Virus record (IMG/VR): IMGVR_UViG_3300028548_003601
Location: 1 to 21,801 of that record
DNA from: a virus
DNA length: 21,801 bases
Reading direction: 5' to 3' (one strand)
The notes beneath the pieces are model-generated. The model did not search any database. It was given only the letters and a program-made list of their open reading frames with translations, and was not told where the DNA came from. Positions 7,391-12,832 of the stretch are shown piece by piece (within the stretch, counting starts at the first letter, position 1; the number at the start of each line of letters is the position of its first letter). A program made the position numbers and the translations under genes.

Positions 7391-7870
7391 CTAATCCTTC
7401 CTAAATTTAGGTCTAATGCTAAACCTTATAATTTTTGGTCTTTTATAACTGTAAAAAATATGCTGTCCAATACGAACAATTCTATAAAGTTTCTTACGCC
7501 ATACGGGCCTAACATTTACAGTATGGTAGTGATCGGCATCAGTATAAGGCAAGATGTCAGGATTGTTTATAATCTTAATCGCAAGTTCTTGAGCCTTAGC
7601 CCAAGCAACTTCATCTCTAGGCTTCGGTGTCTTGTCCTTGCGATAGAACGAAAACTGACGATCTTGCGTAATGACGGCACACATAGAAGAGGGCCAGCGT
7701 TTTGACTCCACGCGATTAACAATCACCCTAGCCACCATCAACTGACCCAACAACTTCTCCCCCCGTGCCTCATGGTAGAGAGCAAGGGAGAGACACGCGG
7801 CTGCGGCTATCAAAAAAACTGCGCCGCTATAGTTACACCCATTAAGATGTAAAGAAATAAAAGTGTCCAT
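7391..7870 (-). CDS. SleB-type cell wall hydrolase (endolysin)
   Basis: This is a 159-residue peptidoglycan hydrolase of the SleB/Hydrolase_2 family, which cleaves glycan strands. The signature LALYHEARGE places the catalytic Glu at E34, followed by GQLMVARVIVNRV, DRQFSFY near 70-76 and TDADHYHTVNVRPVW near 110-124, all typical of the domain. A hydrophobic segment at 15-32 (SGAVFLIAAAACLSLALY) precedes it directly, suggesting export or membrane tethering, as in signal-anchor lysins. The basic C-terminal tail (YKRPKIIRFSIRPKF) is extra. ATG 7870 has no visible ribosome site. An overlapping 26-codon membrane ORF starts 20 nt upstream and joins at a run of seven T, so the true N-terminus is uncertain. 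It acts at host lysis. Confidence 0.88.
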   Translation of the reverse strand: MDTFISLHLNGCNYSGAVFLIAAAACLSLALYHEARGEKLLGQLMVARVIVNRVESKRWPSSMCAVITQDRQFSFYRKDKTPKPRDEVAWAKAQELAIKIINNPDILPYTDADHYHTVNVRPVWRKKLYRIVRIGQHIFYSYKRPKIIRFSIRPKFRKD

Positions 7871-7890
7871 CGGACTAAATGTTTTACCAT
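7810..7890 (-). CDS. Overlapping 26-aa membrane ORF at lysin start
   Basis: From ATG 7890 the minus strand reads MVKHLVRW and then a hydrophobic run LLFLYILMGVTIAAQFF, stopping at TGA 7812-7810. That is a basic N-terminus followed by one membrane helix, a better signal anchor than the one in the lysin frame. It shares most of its length with the lysin gene in another frame and ends at a seven-T run, with a TTG of the lysin frame overlapping its stop. It could be a small holin-like or leader peptide, or the first part of a frameshifted lysin. A GAAAG stretch lies about 8-9 nt before its ATG. It may also be chance. Confidence 0.35.
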   Translation of the reverse strand: MVKHLVRWTLLFLYILMGVTIAAQFF

Positions 7891-7917
7891 AAAATTAACT
7901 TTCTTTCGTAGCCGCTA

Positions 7918-8247
7918 TTATTTTTCAATACCAAATTTGTACATCCAATTCTGTAAAACTTGATAACTCTTCAAGCCAAGCAGCTTTGATGCATCGCTCA
8001 CGTTCTTAGATCGGGTCAATGCACGTTCGACATAATCAATTTTAATCCGGTCAATCGCCGCAGTCACATTAAAATCATCAGGATCAACAGACACTTGTTC
8101 GGGTAAAGTCGGTGGATTCGCATCTCGCCAATCCTCGTTTACCTTTAAATTATGCCGAACCTCGTCAATGAAACCCATCAAATCACTCTCCGTTTTAATG
8201 CCGTTCAAACGATCAACTACATAGTGCATACACATTGTATCATCCAT
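7918..8247 (-). CDS. Fis-type helix-turn-helix protein
   Basis: This 109-residue protein starts at ATG 8247, overlapping the stop of the 433-aa gene by 8 nt. The last ~48 residues match the C-terminal DNA-binding domain of Fis and NtrC-type activators: AAIDRIKIDYVERALTRSKN, then VSDASKLLGLKSYQVLQNWM and KFGIEK. There is no AAA+ sigma-54-activation domain, so it is a stand-alone DNA binder with an unrelated N-terminal 60 residues. It could regulate phage transcription or bend DNA at replication or packaging sites. The repeated palindromes in this window are candidate targets, which is inference only. Confidence 0.82.
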   Translation of the reverse strand: MDDTMCMHYVVDRLNGIKTESDLMGFIDEVRHNLKVNEDWRDANPPTLPEQVSVDPDDFNVTAAIDRIKIDYVERALTRSKNVSDASKLLGLKSYQVLQNWMYKFGIEK

Positions 8248-9541
8248 TATTCTTATCCTTCTTAACTTTTAAAATATACTCGTGATCAATCACGCCCAAC
8301 TCAGGATCACCGCAAACCATAGGATTAATCCACTTGCGCTCCTTCACACGACCAAACATATCCTTGTAAACACGCCAGTGACCACGCCGAACATGTTGAC
8401 GCTTCGGAGTGCCATTGCCAGTAAACAACTGGTCATAAACAATAACGCCACGCTTAGGTAACTCAATCTCAATTACCTTAACCTCGCTCTTTGGAACGAC
8501 ACGACCCCAACGAACCGAACTAACCTTGTTCGGTGCAGGAGAAACTTCCCGAACAAATCTTGGGTAGTTCAACAACGAAAACACCGCGATTAAAAACCGC
8601 AAGTCACCTTCCATAGCATGACAAGATAAACTCAACATCTTTCTAATCATTTCTGGGTTTTGCATAATCGGACGCATGTCTTGACACGCAAAAAAATCAT
8701 GCGGGTTAACTTGCAGGTTTGGTGTCCACTTTAAAAACTCATCGGCTGCACCATCATTATTACTGATATACGCTCGACCCATCAAAGCGCCCATAAAGTT
8801 AGCTCTAGTATCTTCATTTTCCCGATCACTCATAAAGCTATCTTCGCCAACTTGAAACTTGCTAGACTTTAATAAAACAGGTTCATCTGGATCGTTCGAA
8901 AACAAAAATGTACACATAGGGCCAGTAATCTTCGGACCCTTAGAATCGCTTAAAGGTTCACACATAACCAGAGAATACTCAAAGCAACCGTTGCCATTGT
9001 TGCGGATTAAATAACCAAGCTTATTTGCAACGCTGTCACGGTGATAATCTACCGGAATACCAGTCTTTTCGAAATTTTCTTGAATACAGTCAAAGCGCTT
9101 TAACTCGTCCCACTCAATCCACAAAGTATCAAACGCAGGAATTGCGCGTTCAATCAACTTTGAAAAATACTTCGGGTAAGAAAAACTTAACGCAACAGCG
9201 TGCTCAACAAAATTGTCGGACAACTTCATACGTTCAGCCTTCGCCATGTCATTACGAAACGAACGAATGGCAAAATCGCCGCGCTTGCTCTGTCTGTAAG
9301 AGTGCATAGATCGCTTCGGGACTGCCAAGCCAGACAGTACCTCGTTATAAAGATCAATGTTCGAACTACGATCACCCTTTCTCATTGTATGTTTTAGGAC
9401 CTCGCCAGCAACAGTTAAAGAAACATTGTCCCCGTCTTGATTAATAAAACCTTTATCCTCAAGATCGTTCAACAAATTTGTAGTTTTGTTCGGGTCAAAC
9501 GATTTAGAAGCCTTTTTAATAATATCATCCTTAGAAACCAT
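8240..9541 (-). CDS. Uncharacterised phage protein with C-terminal GHWR signature
   Basis: This 433-residue protein starts at ATG 9541, overlapping the preceding TGA (TGATG) and with GGGGAG 8 nt upstream. Residues 1-50 look like a winged helix (DDIIKKASKSF ... LLNDLEDKGFINQDG). The middle is mixed alpha/beta with no motif I recognise. The C-terminus has RRGHWRVYKDMFGRVKERKW and then NPMVCGDPELG near residues 385-416; an RGHWR followed by WxxP and a GD turn is a signature I recall at the C-terminus of many uncharacterised phage and plasmid proteins. Its chemistry is unknown to me. It is the largest gene of the minus operon, and by position it could be regulatory or involved in host takeover. 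Confidence 0.83.
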   Translation of the reverse strand: MVSKDDIIKKASKSFDPNKTTNLLNDLEDKGFINQDGDNVSLTVAGEVLKHTMRKGDRSSNIDLYNEVLSGLAVPKRSMHSYRQSKRGDFAIRSFRNDMAKAERMKLSDNFVEHAVALSFSYPKYFSKLIERAIPAFDTLWIEWDELKRFDCIQENFEKTGIPVDYHRDSVANKLGYLIRNNGNGCFEYSLVMCEPLSDSKGPKITGPMCTFLFSNDPDEPVLLKSSKFQVGEDSFMSDRENEDTRANFMGALMGRAYISNNDGAADEFLKWTPNLQVNPHDFFACQDMRPIMQNPEMIRKMLSLSCHAMEGDLRFLIAVFSLLNYPRFVREVSPAPNKVSSVRWGRVVPKSEVKVIEIELPKRGVIVYDQLFTGNGTPKRQHVRRGHWRVYKDMFGRVKERKWINPMVCGDPELGVIDHEYILKVKKDKNNG

Positions 9542-9609
9542 CACCAGCGCTCCCCAAATACCTTGCGAAATACCTCGTCAAGAATTTTATCCATATCCTT
9601 TTCACTCAT
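9541..9609 (-). CDS. 22-aa coupled microprotein
   Basis: An ORF starts at ATG 9609 with an excellent ribosome site (GGAGG, 6-7 nt before the start). It encodes an amphipathic charged helix beginning MSEKDMDKILDEVF and ending FGERW. Its stop overlaps the start of the 433-aa gene (TGATG) and its start overlaps the end of the zinc-finger gene. It is either a real microprotein or a translational coupler; length prevents any homology claim. Confidence 0.45.
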   Translation of the reverse strand: MSEKDMDKILDEVFRKVFGERW

Positions 9610-9736
9610 CGTCTTCCTCCAGTTTGCCAGTTCCATTGCACATATCGCAATCTACATCGTAGAAAGAATCAACTTCCACGGTTACTTCCAGTTTACCGCC
9701 CCCCTTACATTCGGGACAATCAATCACATTTGTCAT
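9602..9736 (-). CDS. DnaJ-type CxxCxGxG zinc-finger miniprotein
   Basis: This 44-residue protein begins at ATG 9736, the first start after the strong minus-strand promoter, with TTGAGGAATAATTCAA upstream as ribosome site. It contains CPECKGGGKL and CDMCNGTGKL, two CxxCxGxG-like knuckles as in the DnaJ cysteine-rich domain, forming one zinc site across a short beta hairpin. It ends in an acidic tail. Stand-alone versions of this finger are common in phage genomes and are thought to bind proteins or nucleic acid. As first gene of the operon it is probably expressed strongly. Confidence 0.75.
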   Translation of the reverse strand: MTNVIDCPECKGGGKLEVTVEVDSFYDVDCDMCNGTGKLEEDDE

Positions 9737-9758
9737 TTGAATTATTCCTCAATATAGA

Positions 9759-9795
9759 CATGCCCCATATTATCCCACATAAAATAAATTGTCAA
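9759..9795 (-). promoter_or_regulatory. Consensus sigma-70-like promoter for the minus-strand lysis/regulation operon
   Basis: On the minus strand TTGACA (9795-9790) and TAATAT (9772-9767) are separated by exactly 17 nt, with an AT-rich stretch upstream. The surroundings of the -10, TGTGGGATAATATGGG, are shared with the promoter at 12776. Transcription would start near 9760, 25 nt before the zinc-finger gene. Confidence 0.75.
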
Positions 9796-9814
9796 TAAGA
9801 AAATTTATCTATTT

Positions 9815-9858
9815 AAAATAAAAAAGCCCCCGACACTAAAAGGACATGTGTCGAGGGC
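9815..9858 (-). terminator. Intrinsic terminator, minus strand
   Basis: GCCCCCGACAC (9826-9836) and GTGTCGAGGGC (9848-9858) form an 11-bp stem with one wobble. On the minus strand it is followed by a T-rich run (complement of 9815-9825). No convincing gene lies between it and the next terminator at 10048, so it is either a second, back-up terminator or the end of a small RNA. It also insulates the promoter at 9795 from readthrough. Confidence 0.65.
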
Positions 9859-9860
9859 GA

Positions 9861-10016
9861 GTCTAGTATTGAGGCAGATCGGGATAAGGTGAATTCCCTT
9901 TCTGTCCTCAAATCCATAGCATGGGAGTTTTTGGGACGCAACAAAAAAATGCAGAGTTAGTGAAAAAAATGCAGAGTTTATAAGTCGATGATTTGTTCGG
10001 TTTATTTCAGCAGCAC
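9861..10016. other. Gene-free segment between two terminators with 20-bp spaced repeats
   Basis: The sequence AAAAAAATGCAGAGTT occurs at 9943-9958 and again at 9963-9978, exactly 20 bp (about two helical turns) apart. A plus-strand TCTAGTATTGAGG box lies at 9861 and a TTGTTCGG octamer at 9993. I see no convincing ORF. A small RNA or protein-binding region is possible but unproven. Confidence 0.4.
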
Positions 10017-10048
10017 AAAAAAAACCCCCGCTCAAAATCAGGCGGGGG
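10017..10048 (-). terminator. Intrinsic terminator ending the GGCT operon
   Basis: CCCCCGC (10025-10031) and GCGGGGG (10042-10048) pair around a 10-nt loop. On the minus strand the stem is followed by eight T (complement of 10017-10024). It lies 30 nt after the stop of the last small gene of this operon. Confidence 0.8.
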
Positions 10049-10077
10049 CTTTCATATTATTCGGGTTATGTCGGGTT

Positions 10078-10173
10078 CTACCACCATTGGCAAACAACGC
10101 CGACTATCCACAAAATCACAATCACAAAAATCGTGCCAATAATAATCCAATCTTGCCAATTGCCCCAGTTCAT
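10078..10173 (-). CDS. 31-aa single-pass membrane miniprotein
   Basis: This short protein starts at ATG 10173 with a perfect GGAGG 7 nt upstream. It reads MNWGNWQDW, a run of Ile, Val, Leu and Phe long enough to span a membrane, and ends CQWW. Tryptophans flank both ends of the span as in small membrane proteins. It is translationally coupled (TGATG) to the gene before it and is last in its operon. A holin-like, antiholin-like or superinfection-exclusion peptide is possible; nothing distinguishes these. Confidence 0.65.
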   Translation of the reverse strand: MNWGNWQDWIIIGTIFVIVILWIVGVVCQWW

Positions 10174-10346
10174 CACGCTACCTCCGTCACGTCGAAGCTC
10201 ACACAATAATCATTGGGGAACTGTTGGTCTTCGTCCCAAATGAATTCATCAGTCGCAATGCGCTTGGCATCATCGGCATTTTTGGCATCATCAATCCAAA
10301 AGATATTTTTTTGAACAACCTCAACTTTATACATCACGCTACCTCC
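10171..10346 (-). repeat. Repeated 15-bp gene junction CATCACGCTACCTCC
   Basis: The identical 15-mer occurs at 10171-10185 and 10332-10346. On the minus strand each copy contains GGAGGTAGCGTGATG, that is the final Glu-Val-Ala codons, the stop, the ribosome site and the next ATG. Two consecutive genes therefore end in the same residues and share one coupling cassette. Confidence 0.85.
10173..10334 (-). CDS. Hypothetical 53-aa acidic protein
   Basis: It starts at ATG 10334 within a TGATG overlap, with GGAGG upstream. The sequence MYKVEVVQKNIFWIDDAKNA, then a helix DDAKRIATDEFIWDED and a strand CVSFDVTEVA, suggests a small beta-alpha-beta fold. It resembles many short phage proteins in style but no family is recognised. 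Its 3' end carries the same 15-bp ribosome site/stop junction as the preceding gene. Confidence 0.68.
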   Translation of the reverse strand: MYKVEVVQKNIFWIDDAKNADDAKRIATDEFIWDEDQQFPNDYCVSFDVTEVA

Positions 10347-10510
10347 TCAATGCTTTTCTTTACAGCCTCGACCTGTTCGGGCGTCAGCATCATTGCAATC
10401 TCTTCGGCAAGCTTTGTCGCCATATCGGATTTCGCTTGAGTAGGCGCACTGATAGCAAGATCGCAGGCCATGTGAAAAGCCTCAATCGGGTTTGTTAGTT
10501 CGGTATTCAT
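10334..10510 (-). CDS. Hypothetical 58-aa helical protein
   Basis: It starts at ATG 10510, in ATGA overlap with the cyclotransferase stop, with GGAG 8 nt upstream; a longer upstream reading is only frame openness. The protein is alpha-helical and amphipathic (PIEAFHMACDLAIS, then KLAEEIAMMLTPEQVEAVKK), with no cysteine knuckles or membrane span. It ends EEVA at the repeated junction. No family is assigned. Confidence 0.7.
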   Translation of the reverse strand: MNTELTNPIEAFHMACDLAISAPTQAKSDMATKLAEEIAMMLTPEQVEAVKKSIEEVA

Positions 10511-10917
10511 GCTGCTAACTCCGCGTCTGATGCGTCTTCTGCGGCAGCGCGTAAATGCCAATCATCAAGGCCAAAGTCTCGATAACCTTCCGAAATCATC
10601 GTATAATAATGATTGCTCGGCTTGCGTAAAGAACCCTTGTTGCCGTTCATGTCATAGATCAACCAATCGCCGTTAATCTTGCGCCGATCATATAGGTGGG
10701 GGAAACCCTCTAAAATGTCTAACGCTCGTAAGCAATCTTGCGTAATCTCCCACAATACAACTGGTAAAACCATGTCGATATCATGCCGAAAATCAGCAAC
10801 ACCGCGAAACGTCAAACGGTAGTCGGGCAAGTAAAAGCCGCCCATAGGTTTGGCCTTCGGGCATCGTGAAGCCATAGCCTCACGGTTCGTGTTCATTCCA
10901 TATGCTAAATAGTACAT
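10507..10917 (-). CDS. Gamma-glutamylcyclotransferase-like (AIG2/GGCT fold) protein
   Basis: This 136-residue protein is read from ATG 10917 with AGGA 6 nt upstream. The N-terminal MYYLAYGMNTN is the glycine-loop signature of the AIG2/GGCT fold (usually YGSN). The catalytic acid is E70 in LDILEGFPHLYDRR. Length and motif order fit stand-alone GGCT proteins, which cleave gamma-glutamyl amides by releasing 5-oxoproline. Amidoligases and GGCT-fold proteins are known to occur together in bacteria and phages, where they are predicted to form and remove amide or gamma-glutamyl links. An amidoligase lies at 13674-14831 in this window. Target (cell wall peptide, small thiol or a protein tag) is unknown. 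Confidence 0.85.
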   Translation of the reverse strand: MYYLAYGMNTNREAMASRCPKAKPMGGFYLPDYRLTFRGVADFRHDIDMVLPVVLWEITQDCLRALDILEGFPHLYDRRKINGDWLIYDMNGNKGSLRKPSNHYYTMISEGYRDFGLDDWHLRAAAEDASDAELAA

Positions 10918-10937
10918 TTTCTGTCCTTTTGTTCGGT

Positions 10938-10963
10938 TTAAAAATGGGGGCTTTTGCCCCCAT
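10938..10963 (-). terminator. Intrinsic terminator after the 140-aa gene
   Basis: ATGGGGGC (10944-10951), loop TTTT, GCCCCCAT (10956-10963) is a perfect 8-bp stem. On the minus strand it is followed by a T-run (complement of 10938-10943). It lies only 4 bp past the stop of the 140-aa gene and 27 bp before the cyclotransferase start, so it probably reduces rather than abolishes downstream expression. Confidence 0.68.
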
Positions 10964-10966
10964 CCA

Positions 10967-11389
10967 TTAAGCAACTGCGTAAGCATCGGCTCGCGCCTTA
11001 TTGATATGGTCCTCAATCAAATCAAGCGCATCACCTACAAGATCATCCGTGAAGAACCACAGTAAATCTTTATTGTTAGGGTTCGGTAGGCTCTTGAAAT
11101 GCTCAACAATAACTTTTTGAGCGTAACCAGTAGAGCATTGTGCATCGTGCGCCGTGTACCTTACAAACTGCGGAATAACCCAGCGATGTAAAGCAGCGTC
11201 TAAGCCGTTGCAAATTCCATACTTGTCAACCATAGCGATTAACTCAGCTACGTTTGATTTGTAGTGCTCCGCGCCTAAATAAGAGCCGTCTAACCAGCAA
11301 CGGAAGAAGCGACGGTTCGCGTGGTTGCTATCCATTAGATCGCCTTGGAGATCGCTTAAAATGCGGTTTTTGATTTCTGCGTGTGCCAT
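10967..11389 (-). CDS. Hypothetical 140-aa protein
   Basis: It starts at ATG 11389 with AAGGAA 8 nt upstream; an ATG at 11407 in the same frame lies inside the TCTAGTAT leader box and is less likely. The sequence is helical with aromatic and His residues (FFRCWLDGSYLGAEHYKSNV, LHRWVIPQFV) and an acidic C-terminal helix (LLWFFTDDLVGDALDLIEDH). No catalytic motif, signal or membrane segment is evident. It is first in a minus-strand unit driven by a TTGACA promoter and is followed by a terminator, so it is probably the most strongly expressed gene of this unit. Function unknown. Confidence 0.75.
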   Translation of the reverse strand: MAHAEIKNRILSDLQGDLMDSNHANRRFFRCWLDGSYLGAEHYKSNVAELIAMVDKYGICNGLDAALHRWVIPQFVRYTAHDAQCSTGYAQKVIVEHFKSLPNPNNKDLLWFFTDDLVGDALDLIEDHINKARADAYAVA

Positions 11390-11405
11390 AGTTTTAATTC
11401 CTTTC

Positions 11406-11449
11406 ATACTAGACGCCCCAAGTAATACCACACCAAGTGGGACTGTCAA
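11406..11449 (-). promoter_or_regulatory. Promoter and TCTAGTAT leader for the 140-aa/GGCT operon
   Basis: On the minus strand TTGACA (11449-11444) is followed after 16 nt by TATTAC (11427-11422), embedded in GTGTGGTATTACTTGGGG, which parallels the other two strong promoters. TCTAGTAT (11413-11406) then leads into the AAGGAA ribosome site. The divergent repeat cluster starts about 37 bp upstream, so repressor or activator control is plausible. Confidence 0.6.
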
Positions 11450-11485
11450 CAGTAAAGATAAGTTTTTTTATCTTTTTTTGTTTCG

Positions 11486-11639
11486 TTGATTTTAAACGAT
11501 AATTTACCGGAAAGAAATTTACCGGATTTTTTCCGGTATCCGGTAATCCGGTAAATAATAAAACAAAAACAATGCCTTAGCACTTTACAGTATCTACCGG
11601 AAGAATGGTAATTTCCGGTAGATTATTGTTTAAAATCAA
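11486..11639. repeat. 28-bp inverted repeat enclosing TACCGG/CCGGTA motifs
   Basis: The left arm 11486-11513 and right arm 11612-11639 are reverse complements at 26 of 28 positions. Both differences become G-U pairs in plus-strand RNA, so that RNA could form a continuous 28-bp stem. Inside are two further perfect 11-bp inverted repeats: 11517-11527 with 11546-11556, and 11592-11602 with 11613-11623. TACCGG or CCGGTA occurs seven times between the arm ends and once more at 11650-11654. The region separates divergent transcription units. Replication origin, operator array or structured RNA are the candidate roles. Confidence 0.8.
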
Positions 11640-11664
11640 GGGCTTATTTACCGGAAAACCTCCA

Positions 11665-11704
11665 CCCCCTATAGGGGGGGATATACAGATCCCCCAAACT
11701 ATTC
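11665..11704 (+). promoter_or_regulatory. Alternative G/C hairpins upstream of small terminase
   Basis: CCCCCTATAGGGGG (11665-11678) is a perfect palindrome. The same G-run can instead pair as GGGGGAT (11676-11682) with ATCCCCC (11689-11695), so the two folds exclude each other. The second, with its flanks ATAGGGGGG and CCCCCAAACTATTC, copies the element at 18-53 before the helicase operon. A switch-like leader or a protein site is inferred. Confidence 0.42.
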
Positions 11705-11823
11705 CTTTAACGCGAGCGCTTCCGGTTCGTTTTGGGTATGGGAACTGTTGGGCTTGCATGGGTTGCCTGAAAGATGTAAACTGAACGCATAACCAGAAGC
11801 CGCAAAATTATTCGGGATGACAA

Positions 11824-12348
11824 ATGCCAAAAATAGGAGAGCAGCAGAACAAAGGTGAAAAAAGACTAACGCCTCCGCAGCAGAAGTTTCTGGATAGTTA
11901 CATTCACAAAGACATGACACAGACCGCAGCAGCTAGAGCAGCAGGGTACAAAAATCCAAACGTCTCAGCGGTGCAGCTTCTCAATAATCCACGCGTAAAA
12001 GAACGTATGGAGGAAATGCGGAACGAACTAGAAAGCAAGTACGGCGTCTCGGTCACAAAGTCTGTTCGGGATATGCAACGCCTCAGAGATGAAGCATGGA
12101 GCGCAGGGAACTTCGGTGCAGCAATCAAAGCCGAGGAACTTCGCCTGAAAGTAACAGGGCTTATGGTAGCCCGTAGCCATGTAACTCATGAAAATGTCGA
12201 GAACCTAACCCGTGATCAGATCGTCGAACAACTTCAAGAGTTCATGACGCGTGCTAAAGATCGCATGATCGACATAACACCTGAAGAAACTCCCATAAAA
12301 GCCGAACAAATCCCTATAACGGACTGTAGCGAGAACGTCGCCGAGTAG
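11824..12348 (+). CDS. terS: Terminase small subunit (Terminase_2 type)
   Basis: This 174-residue DNA-recognition subunit of the packaging motor starts at ATG 11824, the first possible start because an in-frame TGA lies at 11818-11820; GGGA lies 6 nt upstream. Residues 15-70 carry the family signature: LTPPQQKFLDSYIHKDMTQ, then AAARAAGYKNPNVSAVQLLN and PRVKERMEEM, that is the DNA-binding HTH and following helix. The middle is helical for oligomerisation, and the C-terminus (ITPEETPIKAEQIP) is an acidic tail that would contact the large subunit. It lies more than 8 kb upstream of that subunit, separated by an amidoligase and two huge proteins. GC-rich repeats just downstream may hold the packaging site. 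Confidence 0.87.
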   Translation: MPKIGEQQNKGEKRLTPPQQKFLDSYIHKDMTQTAAARAAGYKNPNVSAVQLLNNPRVKERMEEMRNELESKYGVSVTKSVRDMQRLRDEAWSAGNFGAAIKAEELRLKVTGLMVARSHVTHENVENLTRDQIVEQLQEFMTRAKDRMIDITPEETPIKAEQIPITDCSENVAE

Positions 12349-12376
12349 CCCGAACTCTTGGCGCGGGGGTCGGGGA

Positions 12377-12438
12377 GGGGCCGCAGCCCCCCAGAAAAGG
12401 CCATTCGGGTGGGGTTGTATCGGGTTTCGGGTTCGGGG
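12377..12438 (+). repeat. G-rich tracts with G-quadruplex potential
   Basis: A GGGGC-CGCA-GCCCC hairpin (12377-12390) follows the terS stop. Then five G-runs of at least three (12407-12409, 12411-12414, 12422-12424, 12429-12431, 12435-12438) have loops of 1-7 nt, satisfying the usual G-quadruplex rule on the plus strand. A further set, CGGGGTCGGGGTCGGG, lies near 12584-12598. Confidence 0.5.
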
Positions 12439-12539
12439 TGCTTAAAATTGTTCGGGTTACTCAGCGGGCTTCCCAGAGAGTCACACAATCACACACACTT
12501 TGCCTGAATCAGCGCCGGGGATCAACTGTCCGGGGGATA

Positions 12540-12563
12540 TAACCCGATAAATTGTTCGGGTTA
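12540..12563. promoter_or_regulatory. 24-bp palindrome built on the TTGTTCGG octamer
   Basis: The site reads TAACCCGA ... TCGGGTTA around AT-rich centre TAAATTGT; 10 of 12 base pairs are symmetric. A second palindrome of the same design is at 13493-13516. This is the form expected of a dimeric DNA-binding protein site. Confidence 0.5.
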
Positions 12564-12632
12564 GTCATCCGGGTGACTCGTCGGGGTCGGGGTCGGGATT
12601 CCTGCCGGGGATGACAACACGAACAATTGTTT

Positions 12633-12660
12633 GTTACCTAACCGTTACCTAACCGTTACC
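12633..12660 (+). repeat. 11-bp iterons GTTACCTAACC
   Basis: GTTACCTAACC occurs at 12633-12643 and 12644-12654, followed by a partial third copy GTTACC (12655-12660); an isolated GTTACC lies near 12742. Head-to-tail short repeats beside octamer sites suit a replication-initiator or terminase binding site. Confidence 0.65.
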
Positions 12661-12775
12661 CGGCGCGGCGACTCCCGGCAGCAGACTCTCGCCTGGCAAA
12701 ATAAGCCGAACAATTGTTTAACTTGTTAGCGTGACTCAAGCGTTACCGCCCAGATAAGTTTTTTTATTTTTCTTG

Positions 12776-12819
12776 TTGACATTATATATAGTGTGGGATA
12801 GTGTGGGAGTATTCTAGTA
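12776..12819 (+). promoter_or_regulatory. Consensus promoter with TCTAGTA leader
   Basis: TTGACA (12776-12781), 17-nt spacer, TAGTGT (12799-12804); the surroundings TGTGGGATAGTGTGGG match the minus-strand promoter at 9795. A T-rich block lies upstream. TTCTAGTA (12812-12819) follows the start region and is joined to an AGAGAGGA ribosome site before ATG 12833. Confidence 0.75.
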
Positions 12820-12832
12820 GAGAGGAAAGAAA

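Larger units (their letters stand above)
12439..12775. other. Gene-free spacer after terS with repeats
   Basis: No convincing ORF is present on either strand. It contains three TTGTTCGG octamers (12448, 12552, 12706), the half-palindrome ACGAACAATTGTTTG near 12620, 11-bp direct repeats at 12633-12660, G-rich tracts, and a copy of AGATAAGTTTTTTTAT (12752) that also occurs at 11456. Packaging site or replication origin are the best guesses. Confidence 0.5.

Noticed and set aside
9805-10035. 76-aa minus-strand ORF
   Set aside because: It spans two intrinsic terminators and poly-A repeats, has no ribosome site, and its sequence looks random.
12234-12488. 84-aa minus-strand ORF
   Set aside because: It overlaps the 3' end of terS and the G-rich spacer; Pro/Ser-rich random-looking translation.
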